Assembly (NCBI GenBank): GCA_016288175.1 | Contig: JAEEYN010000177.1 | Location: 1-7,574, forward strand | Direction: 5' to 3' | Source of the DNA: Bacillota bacterium | Lineage (GTDB): Bacteria > Bacillota > Clostridia > Christensenellales > CAG-138 | Length of the DNA: 7,574 nt | Shown: piece after piece, positions 1 to 5,981 of the stretch | Numbering within the stretch: the stretch's first letter is position 1 | Layout: each line of letters begins with the position of its first letter | The notes under the pieces: model-generated | Told to the model about the DNA's origin: nothing | The model's input: only the letters and a program-made list of their open reading frames with translations | Databases searched by the model: none | Translations under genes and position numbers: made by a program

Positions 1-51
1 AAGCTCTCGGCGCGGAAAGCGCCCACCTGCATCAGCACGCGCTCGGCGGTG
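1..51. repeat. 51-bp direct repeat, copy A at the window edge
   Basis: Bases 1-51 are identical to bases 403-453, and identity stops at 52/454. The offset of 402 bases is a multiple of three, so both copies are read in the same frame of the THUMP methyltransferase gene and encode TAERVLMQVGAFRAES. Copy B fits the THUMP domain; copy A sits where family members have the start of the catalytic domain. It could be an assembly artefact at a contig end or a genuine internal duplication; the artefact is more likely. Confidence 0.95.
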
Positions 52-611
52 TAGCCGGAGAGCGTCACGATCGCCGCGCCGAGCGTTTCACTGATGGGCG
101 CGGGCACGTTATAGGTGCGGTAGCCCCGCCTTGAGAGCCCCGCGCCGCTCGCGTCGAGCGCCACGGTCACCTCGTCCCGAAGGATGCCGATCTCGATTAT
201 GATCTCCCGGCCGTTCTCGGGCAGGCTATTACCTCCCCACGCTTTGAAAAGCGAATCGACGATCGCCTTTTTCGCAATGCTCTGACAGTCCGAAACCGAG
301 AAGAGACGGCTCTTCGCGGACTTCCCCGTGACGTGGATAAAGCTGTTTTTGGTGAGATAATTCTTCCATTCCACGGCACGGACGCCCTCGTAGAGCTGTT
401 CAAAGCTCTCGGCGCGGAAAGCGCCCACCTGCATCAGCACGCGCTCGGCGGTGCGCAGGTTCAAAAGAGCGACGGCCATATCGGTGAAGCTGCCGGAAAA
501 ATCCACGCGTGCGTCATGTACGGCGCTGACTTCGATGCCGAGGCCTTTGAGTTCCGCCGCAACGAGGCTTTCGAGACCGATCTTGCAGGTTGCGAAAAAC
601 TTATTCGTCAT
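1..611 (-). CDS. ypsC: THUMP-domain class I SAM-dependent RNA methyltransferase (YpsC/RlmL family), N-terminal part, runs off left edge
   Basis: This is the N-terminal part (203 full codons) of a THUMP-domain methyltransferase. Family members (B. subtilis YpsC, N-terminal half of E. coli RlmL) methylate guanine N2 in 23S rRNA; that activity is family knowledge. The ATG at 611-609 starts MTNKFFATCKIGLESLVAAE, the usual opening of the family. Other hallmarks are LRTAERVLMQVGAF (about residues 54-67), TGKSAKSRLFSVSDCQSIAKKAI (about 96-118) and DASGAGLSRRGYR (about 155-167), which closes the THUMP region. After SETLGAAIVTLSGY one expects the methyltransferase core with a DPFCGSGT-like SAM motif. 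Instead the protein repeats residues 53-69 exactly (bases 1-51), so the catalytic domain is not visible and the sequence left of about position 52 is doubtful. The start overlaps the end of the TPR gene by 11 bases, so it is probably the fourth gene of the operon and translationally coupled. The family call is firm; the exact substrate is inferred. Confidence 0.88.
   Translation of the reverse strand, partial: MTNKFFATCKIGLESLVAAELKGLGIEVSAVHDARVDFSGSFTDMAVALLNLRTAERVLMQVGAFRAESFEQLYEGVRAVEWKNYLTKNSFIHVTGKSAKSRLFSVSDCQSIAKKAIVDSLFKAWGGNSLPENGREIIIEIGILRDEVTVALDASGAGLSRRGYRTYNVPAPISETLGAAIVTLSGYTAERVLMQVGAFRAES
403..453. repeat. 51-bp direct repeat, copy B (in the expected place)
   Basis: This is the partner of bases 1-51. 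Here the encoded LRTAERVLMQVGAFRAESFEQL matches the normal THUMP-domain context of the family, so this copy is taken as authentic. Confidence 0.95.
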
Positions 612-2571
612 TGCCGTCACCGCCTTTTTCGGGATCGAGCGGGAAAATATTGCCCGCACCGCGTTCTTTGCCGGAGCTGTTTTCTCCGGAGGTTTTTTCT
701 CCGGAGGTTTTTTCACCGGACGGGTTTTCGCCTTCGGCGGGGGAGAGAGCGCCTTCGGAAAGCAGCGCGTCGATAAGATCCCGCGCTTTGTGCTCGAAAA
801 GGCGACGGAGCGCATTCTCAAGGCGGCGCACTGTGATGCCGTGCTCCTGCGCGAAGGTCTCCGCGTCTGGCGCGGTCCCTTCGGAAGCATGGGACCTGAC
901 GAAATAGACGATCGCCGCCGCCATCGCCTCGCTTTGGCCGTAGGGGAGGCGGGGACGTTCCTTCATGTTCGCCGTCGCGTAGCTGTAGCAAAGCTTTGCC
1001 GCGTCGGAGAAAAGGCGCGGGTCGGTGTCGCCGAGTTCTTTATAGATGATGTCCACGATCCGGCGGTAGCTTTCCGGCCAATTGGCGAAGCCGACAGGGT
1101 CGCCGAAGGAGCAGACGCTGATCGCGCCGGCGCGGAGGAGGACGAATTTGCGTTTGTGCGCAAGCGAACCGAGCCTTGCGGCGGCGATCTTTCGAAGAGC
1201 GTCGGAACAGTCGGGCTCAACGAGCAGACGGCGCAGAACGCCCTCGGCGCTGTCCTTTGAAAGAAGCATCAGCAGCACGAGGTAAAGATCCGCGTACGGG
1301 CAGTTGCGGTCCGTCATCGCCCAGTCCGTCATCATCAGGACCTTGTCGGACTCTTCCGCCCAAAGCCTGTCGAGCTCCTCGCGGCTCGCGTGGGAGATCT
1401 CTTCGGTGAACTTGCAACGGGCGATGAATTCGCCGTGGGGAACGGCATAATCGATCTGGAAATTCCGTTCGATTCCGTCCTCGAGCGTCTGCTCGCAGGC
1501 CTGTTTGTAATAGGCGGCGACGGAATCGTTCGGCTCGATCGCGAGACTGCGCTCATAATAGCTCTTCGCAAGCTCCGTTTTGCCGAGGCGGTAGGCGGAA
1601 TGAGCGCAGAAATGGATGAAATTGCGGTTATAGGGCTCCTGCTCGTAGATGCGGAGGGCGTATTCGTATGCGCTGTCGAAAAGCGAAAGCTCCATCATCG
1701 TTGCGAACGCGCGGACGATCTCCTGCGTGTCGGAGATGCGGTAGGTCTTGAGCTTTTCGGCGCATTCCCTTTCCTGTTCGCGGAGGCCGAGGCGGGAGAA
1801 AATCATCGCGGCGCAGCACTGAACGGTGAAATCGTCGCGCAGCTTCTCCGGAGCGCCGTTATAAAGCAACATCCCGTCATGGAAGCGCTGCTCGCAGTAA
1901 TACGCAAGCAGAAGGTCGGTGAACATCGGCCTTGAATCGGGATATTTTTCGAAACCTTCCTCAAGGATCGGCAGAGCTTCGCCGAATTCGCCCCTGTCGG
2001 TATGCTTTGCGGCGTCCGAAAGGATGCGCTCGATCTCGACTTCGTCGGCGTCGCGGAGCGTCGGTGCGGAGAGATCTTCATCGAGGTACTGATCGCAGAA
2101 ATCGATGCAGTCCAGCGCGTTAGAGGCGTCGTCGGCGTTCAGCGGCTCGGACTTGTCATCCTCACCGGAGGCGAGGGAGAGCCAGAAGGCGTCCTTCGCC
2201 GCGCTGAATTCGCCCCGCCCGGCAAGGCAGTGGCCGAGACGGTAGCAGGCGGAACGGTATTCGGTGCTGTCGGGATGGAGCATCGGCGCGATGCAGCCGA
2301 TCGCGTCGGAATAGCAGTTCATGTCAAGATAAGTGTCCGAAATGCGCAGAAGAAGGTCGTTCGCCTCGTCGCTGCCGAAGGCGCAGTTATCCAGGGCACG
2401 GCGATACATTTTGAGCGCGCCGAGATAATCCCCGGCGTCCGCTTTTTCGTCGCCCCTGCGGGTAAAGAGCCCGTTCTGGGAAGCAATGCTGATAACGGCG
2501 CCCTTCCTGAGCGCGCCGATCTTGCGTTCCCTGCTGTGCGGATATTCGGTTTTATCCCTGCCGTCACTCAT
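601..2571 (-). CDS. Tetratricopeptide-repeat protein with HTH-like C-terminal segment and Gly/Ser/Glu-rich tail
   Basis: A 656-residue soluble protein with no signal peptide or membrane segment. TPR-like helical pairs are readable at about residues 35-68 (GDYLGALKMYRRAL), 73-105, 107-137 (GEFSAAKDAFWLSL), 186-218 (GEFGEALPILEEGFEKYPDS) and 318-350 (GKTELAKSYYERSLAIEPND). TPRs usually mediate protein-protein contacts, so a scaffold or adaptor role is inferred. Around 549-595 an alpha-helical stretch ends in FAQEHGITVRRLENALRRLF, which resembles a helix-turn-helix, but no DNA-binding function is shown. The tail (about 614-656) is low complexity and carries four pentapeptide repeats of the type E(N/K)xSG. 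The ATG at 2571 overlaps the hslO stop by 8 bases and has a GGAAGA-like ribosome site just upstream; its own stop overlaps the next gene by 11 bases. It is the third gene of the operon. I do not recognise a named family; the function is unknown. Confidence 0.85.
   Translation of the reverse strand: MSDGRDKTEYPHSRERKIGALRKGAVISIASQNGLFTRRGDEKADAGDYLGALKMYRRALDNCAFGSDEANDLLLRISDTYLDMNCYSDAIGCIAPMLHPDSTEYRSACYRLGHCLAGRGEFSAAKDAFWLSLASGEDDKSEPLNADDASNALDCIDFCDQYLDEDLSAPTLRDADEVEIERILSDAAKHTDRGEFGEALPILEEGFEKYPDSRPMFTDLLLAYYCEQRFHDGMLLYNGAPEKLRDDFTVQCCAAMIFSRLGLREQERECAEKLKTYRISDTQEIVRAFATMMELSLFDSAYEYALRIYEQEPYNRNFIHFCAHSAYRLGKTELAKSYYERSLAIEPNDSVAAYYKQACEQTLEDGIERNFQIDYAVPHGEFIARCKFTEEISHASREELDRLWAEESDKVLMMTDWAMTDRNCPYADLYLVLLMLLSKDSAEGVLRRLLVEPDCSDALRKIAAARLGSLAHKRKFVLLRAGAISVCSFGDPVGFANWPESYRRIVDIIYKELGDTDPRLFSDAAKLCYSYATANMKERPRLPYGQSEAMAAAIVYFVRSHASEGTAPDAETFAQEHGITVRRLENALRRLFEHKARDLIDALLSEGALSPAEGENPSGEKTSGEKTSGENSSGKERGAGNIFPLDPEKGGDGNDE
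671..730 (-). repeat. Four tandem 15-bp repeats encoding E(N/K)xSG pentapeptides
   Basis: Four 15-base units lie head to tail at 671-685, 686-700, 701-715 and 716-730. On the plus strand the middle two read ccggaggttttttct and ccggaggttttttca; the outer two are diverged. The unit length is a multiple of three, so the array adds five residues per unit to the disordered tail of the TPR protein and could change in copy number without breaking the frame. Confidence 0.9.
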
Positions 2572-3490
2572 TTTCTTCCGGGTCGTCCTTCTGCTTCGCC
2601 TTTTCGAGCAGCGCGCGAAGCTCCTCCTCGCTGAAATTATAACGCTTGCTGCAGAAACTGCAGACGAGCTCCGCTTTTCCTTCGTTTTCGATAATGTCTG
2701 TAAGCTCCTCTTCGCCGAGGGAGATTATGACGCCTTCGAGCCTTTCGCGCGAGCAGTCGCAGCGGTAGAGGGGCGTCATTTCGTCCGAGATCTCGAAATC
2801 CATTCCGTCAAAGAGCTTATCGAGTGCGCCGCGGAGGGAATCGCCCTCGTCGATATGGCGGGAGAGGCTCGCGATCTCCGGCGCGAGGGCTTCGAGCTTT
2901 TCGATGTCCTCCTCCGGGCAGTCGGGCAGCGGTGCGAGGATGAGCCCCGCGGCGGAACGCACTTCGCCCGAAACGGGTTCGACGCGCACGCCGAGATAAA
3001 CGAGGGAGGGCTGCTGCTCGCTGACAAGGAAATAATTCGCGAAATCATTCGCGATCTCGCCCGAAACAAGGGCGCAGCGGCCGACATAGGGCTCCTTCAA
3101 AGAAAGGTCGCGGATGACGCGCATCTCGCCGGCTGTTCCGACAGCGCCCGAAACATCGAGCTTGCCGAGCGCGTTCAGGGGAAGCTCGACCTCGGGATTA
3201 GTGATGCAGCCTTTGACGATGCCGCCGGTGTGCCCGACGGCGGTGAGGTTGCCGGCGGGACCGCCGCCGGCGAAGGTGACGGTGATGCTGTCCGTTTCGG
3301 TCTTGAGCCTTGCGCTCATCATCGAAACCGCAAGCAGCAGCCTTCCGAGCGCGGCGGTGCAGACGCGGCTGAGGCCGTGCAGCTTCCGCGCTTCCTCAAC
3401 GAGGCCGCGGCCGGAGATCGCCATCACGTTGACGGTTTTATTGAGGAGGAGTCCTCCGATCATGCTGTCATTTTCAAATTTCGTTTCCAT
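2564..3490 (-). CDS. hslO: Hsp33 family redox-regulated holdase chaperone
   Basis: A 308-residue full-length Hsp33. In this family the protein is a cytosolic, ATP-independent holdase that is inactive when its four C-terminal cysteines bind zinc, and is activated by oxidation and unfolding. The four cysteines are present: CxC at C244/C246 in the context YRCDCSRER and CxxC at C277/C280 in the context LVCSFCSKRYNF. The N-terminal domain shows HGLSRVCTAALGRLL, FAGGGPAGNL, NALGKLDVSGAVGTAGEMRV and the VSEQQPS segment, all typical of Hsp33. Length is close to that of the Bacillus protein (about 290). The ATG at 3490 is taken as the start. The 23-base gap from the preceding methyltransferase gene contains no clear Shine-Dalgarno, so initiation may be weak or depend on upstream translation. 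It is the second gene of the operon and overlaps the TPR gene by 8 bases at its end. The four cysteines and neighbouring motifs make the call secure. Confidence 0.97.
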   Translation of the reverse strand: METKFENDSMIGGLLLNKTVNVMAISGRGLVEEARKLHGLSRVCTAALGRLLLAVSMMSARLKTETDSITVTFAGGGPAGNLTAVGHTGGIVKGCITNPEVELPLNALGKLDVSGAVGTAGEMRVIRDLSLKEPYVGRCALVSGEIANDFANYFLVSEQQPSLVYLGVRVEPVSGEVRSAAGLILAPLPDCPEEDIEKLEALAPEIASLSRHIDEGDSLRGALDKLFDGMDFEISDEMTPLYRCDCSRERLEGVIISLGEEELTDIIENEGKAELVCSFCSKRYNFSEEELRALLEKAKQKDDPEENE

Positions 3491-3513
3491 AGATCAATGC
3501 ATTGCGGCGGGGA

Positions 3514-4287
3514 TCATCTTGCCCGCACGGCGAAAAACTGGATCCGTTCCGAATCCGCGCGCGGCGGATCGAAGGTGAATGCGTCGAAAGCGCGGACCGA
3601 AGCAAAGCCCGCTTCGTCGAGCCATGCCGTCAGCTCCTCCTGCGTATGCCCGCGCTGGATATGCGTTTCGGTATGCCGTTCATACAGCGGCTTTTCGCCG
3701 GGTCTGCACGCCTCGCCGGAACGGACGAAGAACTCGAGCCGCATTTCGATCAGGCTCGATTCGGGGTCGTAGTTGTTCTGCCAAAGATAGGCGCTGTCCT
3801 CGCGGCTGTCGTTATAGCAGTAGTTGCCGAGCAGGTATTCGAGCTTATAGCGCGAGGAAACATCGAAAAGCAGAACGCCGCCGATCTTCAGAACGTCGTG
3901 AGCGGAGCGGAGGAACGCGCGGACGTCCTCCGGGCTTGTGAGATAATTCACGCAGTCACAGCAGGCGAGCACGACGTCCACGGGGCGGTGGACGGAAAGG
4001 GAGCGCATATCCATGCGGACGAACGGGATGAGGAGGCCGGCTTTGCGCGCGTTTTCAACGGCAACGGCAAGCATATCGTCCGAAATATCGGTGCCGATGA
4101 CGTTATAGCCCGCCTTTTTGAGGGGGATCGTCACTGCGCCGGTGCCGCAGCCGCATTCGAGAACGCTCGCGTTTCTTCCGACGGCGGCGCGTGAGATGCA
4201 GTTCATCGCGTACCTCGCCCATGCTTCGCGGTCGACGTCGTTCATGTATTCATCATATAGTCCCGCAAGGACGGTGTACTGTTCCAA
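3514..4287 (-). CDS. Class I SAM-dependent methyltransferase, substrate unknown
   Basis: A 257-residue Rossmann-fold methyltransferase. Motif I is VLECGCGTGAV (about residues 42-52), followed by GTDISDDML with the acidic ribose-binding Asp at about 67, RMDMRSL (about 91-97), the motif-IV-like VDVVLACCDCVNYL (about 103-116) and LKIGGVLLFDV (about 133-143). The N-terminal LYDEYMNDVDREAWARY is common in a Firmicutes group of small methyltransferases of undefined substrate. Start choice: the frame is open back to a TTG at 4347, but that TTG is the -35 box of a good promoter and its codons would lie upstream of the predicted transcript. The TTG at 4287 has AGGAAA at 4293-4298 with a 5-base spacer and gives a natural family N-terminus, so it is preferred. 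This is the first gene of the operon, 23 bases ahead of hslO. The fold is certain; the substrate is not predictable. Confidence 0.88.
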   Translation of the reverse strand: MEQYTVLAGLYDEYMNDVDREAWARYAMNCISRAAVGRNASVLECGCGTGAVTIPLKKAGYNVIGTDISDDMLAVAVENARKAGLLIPFVRMDMRSLSVHRPVDVVLACCDCVNYLTSPEDVRAFLRSAHDVLKIGGVLLFDVSSRYKLEYLLGNYCYNDSREDSAYLWQNNYDPESSLIEMRLEFFVRSGEACRPGEKPLYERHTETHIQRGHTQEELTAWLDEAGFASVRAFDAFTFDPPRADSERIQFFAVRAR

Positions 4288-4292
4288 AGCCG

Positions 4293-4298
4293 TTTCCT
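4293..4298 (-). promoter_or_regulatory. Ribosome binding site that decides the TTG start of the methyltransferase
   Basis: AGGAAA on the minus strand lies 5 bases ahead of the TTG at 4287-4285. No ATG or GTG is better placed in the frame near the conserved N-terminus. Confidence 0.6.
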
Positions 4299-4318
4299 GC
4301 CTTTTGTTTTCTGTTTTG

Positions 4319-4347
4319 ATTATAAACCGAACGCGGCCCGAAGGCAA
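4319..4347 (-). promoter_or_regulatory. Sigma-A type promoter of the four-gene operon
   Basis: On the minus strand there is TTGCCT (4347-4342), a 17-base spacer and a perfect TATAAT (4324-4319). Transcription should start near 4312, giving a leader of about 25 bases to the TTG start at 4287. It lies just downstream of the aminotransferase gene, so the methyltransferase-hslO-TPR-THUMP operon has its own promoter. Confidence 0.8.
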
Positions 4348-4404
4348 GAGCCGCGGGGGAATTTCCTTCCCGCCTTTTCCCTTTTTACCGCCGCGTATTC
4401 AGCA

Positions 4405-4443
4405 GCAGGCCCGCACCGAAACCGATGCGGGCCCGCGTTTTTT
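4405..4443 (+). terminator. GC-rich hairpin with a U-tract only on the plus strand
   Basis: An 8-bp stem (4408-4415 with 4426-4433, GGCCCGCA/TGCGGGCC) with a 10-base loop can be extended by two pairs past one mismatch. It is followed on the plus strand by six T at 4438-4443. On the minus strand, the direction of the aminotransferase gene that ends at 4458, the hairpin is preceded by AAAAAA and followed by TGCTGCTG with no U-tract. As drawn it is therefore a terminator for plus-strand transcription. It may still act as a 3'-end hairpin for the aminotransferase mRNA, but not as a textbook intrinsic terminator. Confidence 0.55.
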
Positions 4444-4457
4444 AAGCCGGAAACCGA

Positions 4458-5654
4458 TTATTTATGGGTCTCGTTGTATTTCTTGATGCCGAGAGCCAGC
4501 AGATCCATCGCCCTTTCGAGCTTATCCTGCTTGAGGACGTACGCGATGCGGATCTCATTCAGGCCTTTGCCGGGGGTGGCGTAGAAGCCTTCGCCGGGAG
4601 CGAACATAACGGTATCGCCGTTGTCGTCGAAATCGGTGAGCAGCCACTTCTGGAAGGTGTCCGCGTTGTCAACAGGCAGAGCGGCCATCATGTAGAACGC
4701 GCCCTGGGGCTCCTTGACGACAACGCCGGGGATCTCGAGCAGCTTCTTGTAGCAGGTGTCGCGGCGGAGCTTATACTCCTTGCGGACTGCGTCGAAGTAT
4801 GCGGGACCGACCTTGTAGAGCGCCGCGGAAGCGACCTGGTCGAGCGTCGCAACGGAGAGCCTCGCCTGGCAGAACTTCAGCAGATTCTGCTGAAGATCCT
4901 TGTTGCGGGTGATGATCGCGCCGATACGCGCGCCGCAGGCGGAGAAGCGCTTCGAAACGGAGTCGATGATGACTGCGTTGTCATGGAGATCATCGAACTG
5001 GCCGATCGTCGCAAGGTTCTCGCCGCCGTAGACGAATTCGCGGTAGACCTCGTCGCCGATGACGTAAAGATCATGCTCCTTGGCGAAGTCCGCGATGGTG
5101 CGGAGCTCTTGCGGGGTCAGCACGACGCCGGTGGGGTTGCCGGGGTTCGTGAACATGATCGCGCGGGTGTTCTCGTTATAGGCTTCCTCGAGCTTGTCGC
5201 GGAAGGCGTAGCGGTAGCCGCCCTCGGGGGTGGTGGTGATGGGGTGGATAACGCCGCCGGCGCTTTTGACGAAGGTATTGTAATTGGGGTAGAAGGGCTC
5301 GGGGATGATGACCTCGCTGCCGGGATCGAGGATCGAAAGCATCAGCATCTGCAGCGCTTCGCTGCCGCCGGTGGTGATCAGGATCTCGTTCTCCTCGTAG
5401 TGGATGCCGAGTTTATCGTAATAATGCTGGATCGCCTTGATCAGCACGGGCATACCGGGGGAAGCGGCGTATGCGAGGACGGGATTATCGAAATCGTGGA
5501 TCGCGTAATAGTAGTTCGGCGGGGTCTCAATATCGGGCTGGCCGATGTTGAGATGGTAGATGGTCTTGCCCTTATTTTCGGCTTCGACCGCATAGGGATG
5601 GAATTTGCGCATCGGCGAGAGGTTGCAGGCCTTTGCTTTTTCCGAGATCTTCAT
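4458..5654 (-). CDS. PLP-dependent class I/II aminotransferase (aspartate aminotransferase-like)
   Basis: A 398-residue fold-type I aminotransferase, which moves an amino group between an amino acid and a 2-oxoacid using pyridoxal phosphate in the cytosol. Visible hallmarks: LNIGQPDIETPP near the N-terminus, GGSEA (96-100) for cofactor phosphate, NPGNPTG (170-176), D201 in VIGDEVYREF for the pyridine nitrogen with Y204, the Schiff-base K235 in SVSKRFSACGARIG, and R369 in NEIRIAY for the substrate carboxylate. The length is normal. The start is the ATG at 5654 because GGAGG sits at 5661-5665 with a 6-base spacer. The open frame continues upstream to a TTG at 5771, but that is the -35 box of the promoter and the extra 39 residues are basic and unlike the family. 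It appears to be a single-gene unit with its own promoter. An aspartate substrate is the best guess, but alanine or aromatic aminotransferases share these motifs. Confidence 0.95.
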   Translation of the reverse strand: MKISEKAKACNLSPMRKFHPYAVEAENKGKTIYHLNIGQPDIETPPNYYYAIHDFDNPVLAYAASPGMPVLIKAIQHYYDKLGIHYEENEILITTGGSEALQMLMLSILDPGSEVIIPEPFYPNYNTFVKSAGGVIHPITTTPEGGYRYAFRDKLEEAYNENTRAIMFTNPGNPTGVVLTPQELRTIADFAKEHDLYVIGDEVYREFVYGGENLATIGQFDDLHDNAVIIDSVSKRFSACGARIGAIITRNKDLQQNLLKFCQARLSVATLDQVASAALYKVGPAYFDAVRKEYKLRRDTCYKKLLEIPGVVVKEPQGAFYMMAALPVDNADTFQKWLLTDFDDNGDTVMFAPGEGFYATPGKGLNEIRIAYVLKQDKLERAMDLLALGIKKYNETHK

Positions 5655-5734
5655 TTTGCGCCTCCAAAGATTTGTTGCAGCTTTTTTCCGCGGCGCCGCC
5701 GCTGTTTTTTGAAAAAGAGCGGTCCGCTGTTCAT
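5651..5734 (-). CDS. Possible leader peptide ORF (27 codons), overlapping the aminotransferase start
   Basis: An ATG at 5734 opens 27 codons, beginning MNSGPLFFKKQRRRRGKK, and stops at a TGA (5653-5651) that overlaps the aminotransferase ATG as ATGA. The ATG lies only about two bases after the predicted transcription start, so it would be read as a nearly leaderless start; there is no Shine-Dalgarno. The product would be very basic. The aminotransferase GGAGG lies inside this frame, so its translation could influence initiation downstream. This is inferred from layout alone; chance openness of 27 codons is quite possible. Confidence 0.25.
   Translation of the reverse strand: MNSGPLFFKKQRRRRGKKLQQIFGGAK
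5661..5665 (-). promoter_or_regulatory. Strong ribosome binding site fixing the aminotransferase start
   Basis: GGAGG on the minus strand stands 6 bases ahead of the ATG at 5654. It is the strongest Shine-Dalgarno in the window and rules out the longer N-terminus. Confidence 0.85.
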
Positions 5735-5742
5735 ACAGAGCA

Positions 5743-5771
5743 ATTTTACCATTCACCAAAGGATTTTGCAA
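5743..5771 (-). promoter_or_regulatory. Sigma-A type promoter of the aminotransferase gene
   Basis: TTGCAA (5771-5766), a 17-base spacer and TAAAAT (5748-5743) on the minus strand. The start point should be near 5736, leaving a leader of about 82 bases. The leader holds a GC palindrome near 5690-5702 (GCGGCGGCGCCGC) and the possible small frame at 5734. No known riboswitch was recognised in it. Confidence 0.75.
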
Positions 5772-5776
5772 TATAA

Positions 5777-5933
5777 GCCAGCGTATATCGAGCGATATAT
5801 TTATTCCGCCGCCTTAAAAGGTTTTCCGCCAGCGGAAAATCCTCCTTAACGCCCGAATGCTGTTCGGGCATTTCACCGGCCGCCCTCGGCCGATTTCACC
5901 GCGCAAGCGATTTCACCGCGAGAGCGATTTCAC
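5777..5933 (-). repeat. Chain of short hairpins joined by GTGAAAT linkers (dispersed-repeat-like element)
   Basis: Read on the minus strand, GTGAAAT occurs at 5933-5927, 5916-5910, 5899-5893 and 5876-5870. Each copy is followed by a different self-complementary segment: CGC/GCG twice, then CGGCCG-aggg-CGGCCG (5892-5877), then GCCCGAA-cagca-TTCGGGC (5869-5851). Next come GTTAAGGAGG and TTTTCCG-ctgg-CGGAAAA (5839-5822), which with AAGG/CCTT flanks can form a longer imperfect stem over 5812-5850. The last is TATATC-gctc-GATATA (5799-5784). The linkers are constant and the stems vary but still pair, as expected of a structured RNA or DNA repeat family and not of coding sequence. The chain lies between a terminator and a promoter, so it is either read only by read-through or acts as DNA. 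The boundaries are approximate. I recall no name for it with certainty. Confidence 0.75.
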
Positions 5934-5935
5934 TA

Positions 5936-5963
5936 CAAAAACAGAGCTCCGGTTTCCCGGAGC
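5936..5963 (-). terminator. Intrinsic terminator of the dockerin protein gene
   Basis: On the minus strand a 7-bp stem GCTCCGG/CCGGAGC (5963-5957 with 5952-5946) closed by a GAAA tetraloop is followed by TCTGTTTTTG (5945-5936). It begins 19 bases after the stop codon of the dockerin protein gene. It has the right orientation and separates that gene from the hairpin chain and the aminotransferase. Confidence 0.85.
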
Positions 5964-5981
5964 CCTGCTTTGATCTAATCC

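Noticed and set aside
671..730. T-rich tracts after CTCCGGAG as terminators
   Set aside because: They are the coding repeats of the TPR protein tail; the self-complementary CTCCGGAG has no loop and the pattern follows the 15-base unit.
2486..3772. Open frame of 428 codons on the plus strand
   Set aside because: It covers hslO and parts of its two neighbours on the other strand. It shows no recognisable motif, while hslO has all its family signatures.
5655..5742. Riboswitch or amino-acid attenuator in the aminotransferase leader
   Set aside because: It is short, with no known aptamer consensus, no run of regulatory codons in the small frame and no terminator hairpin followed by a U-tract ahead of the gene.
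4464..5849. Open frame of 461 codons on the plus strand
   Set aside because: It is antisense to the aminotransferase, whose motifs are unambiguous. Its product is low-complexity and rich in V, E, D, G and A, as expected of the complement of a GC-rich gene.
5851..5933. CRISPR-like array because a heptamer recurs at short intervals
   Set aside because: The repeat is only 7 bases, the intervals are 10-19 bases and self-complementary, and there are no cas genes nearby.
5851..5933. Overlapping tiny GTG frames (GTGAAATCG... ending in TGA at the next GTGAAAT)
   Set aside because: They are a by-product of the GTGA in the linker. They are 6-8 codons long, each in a shifted frame, and lack ribosome sites.
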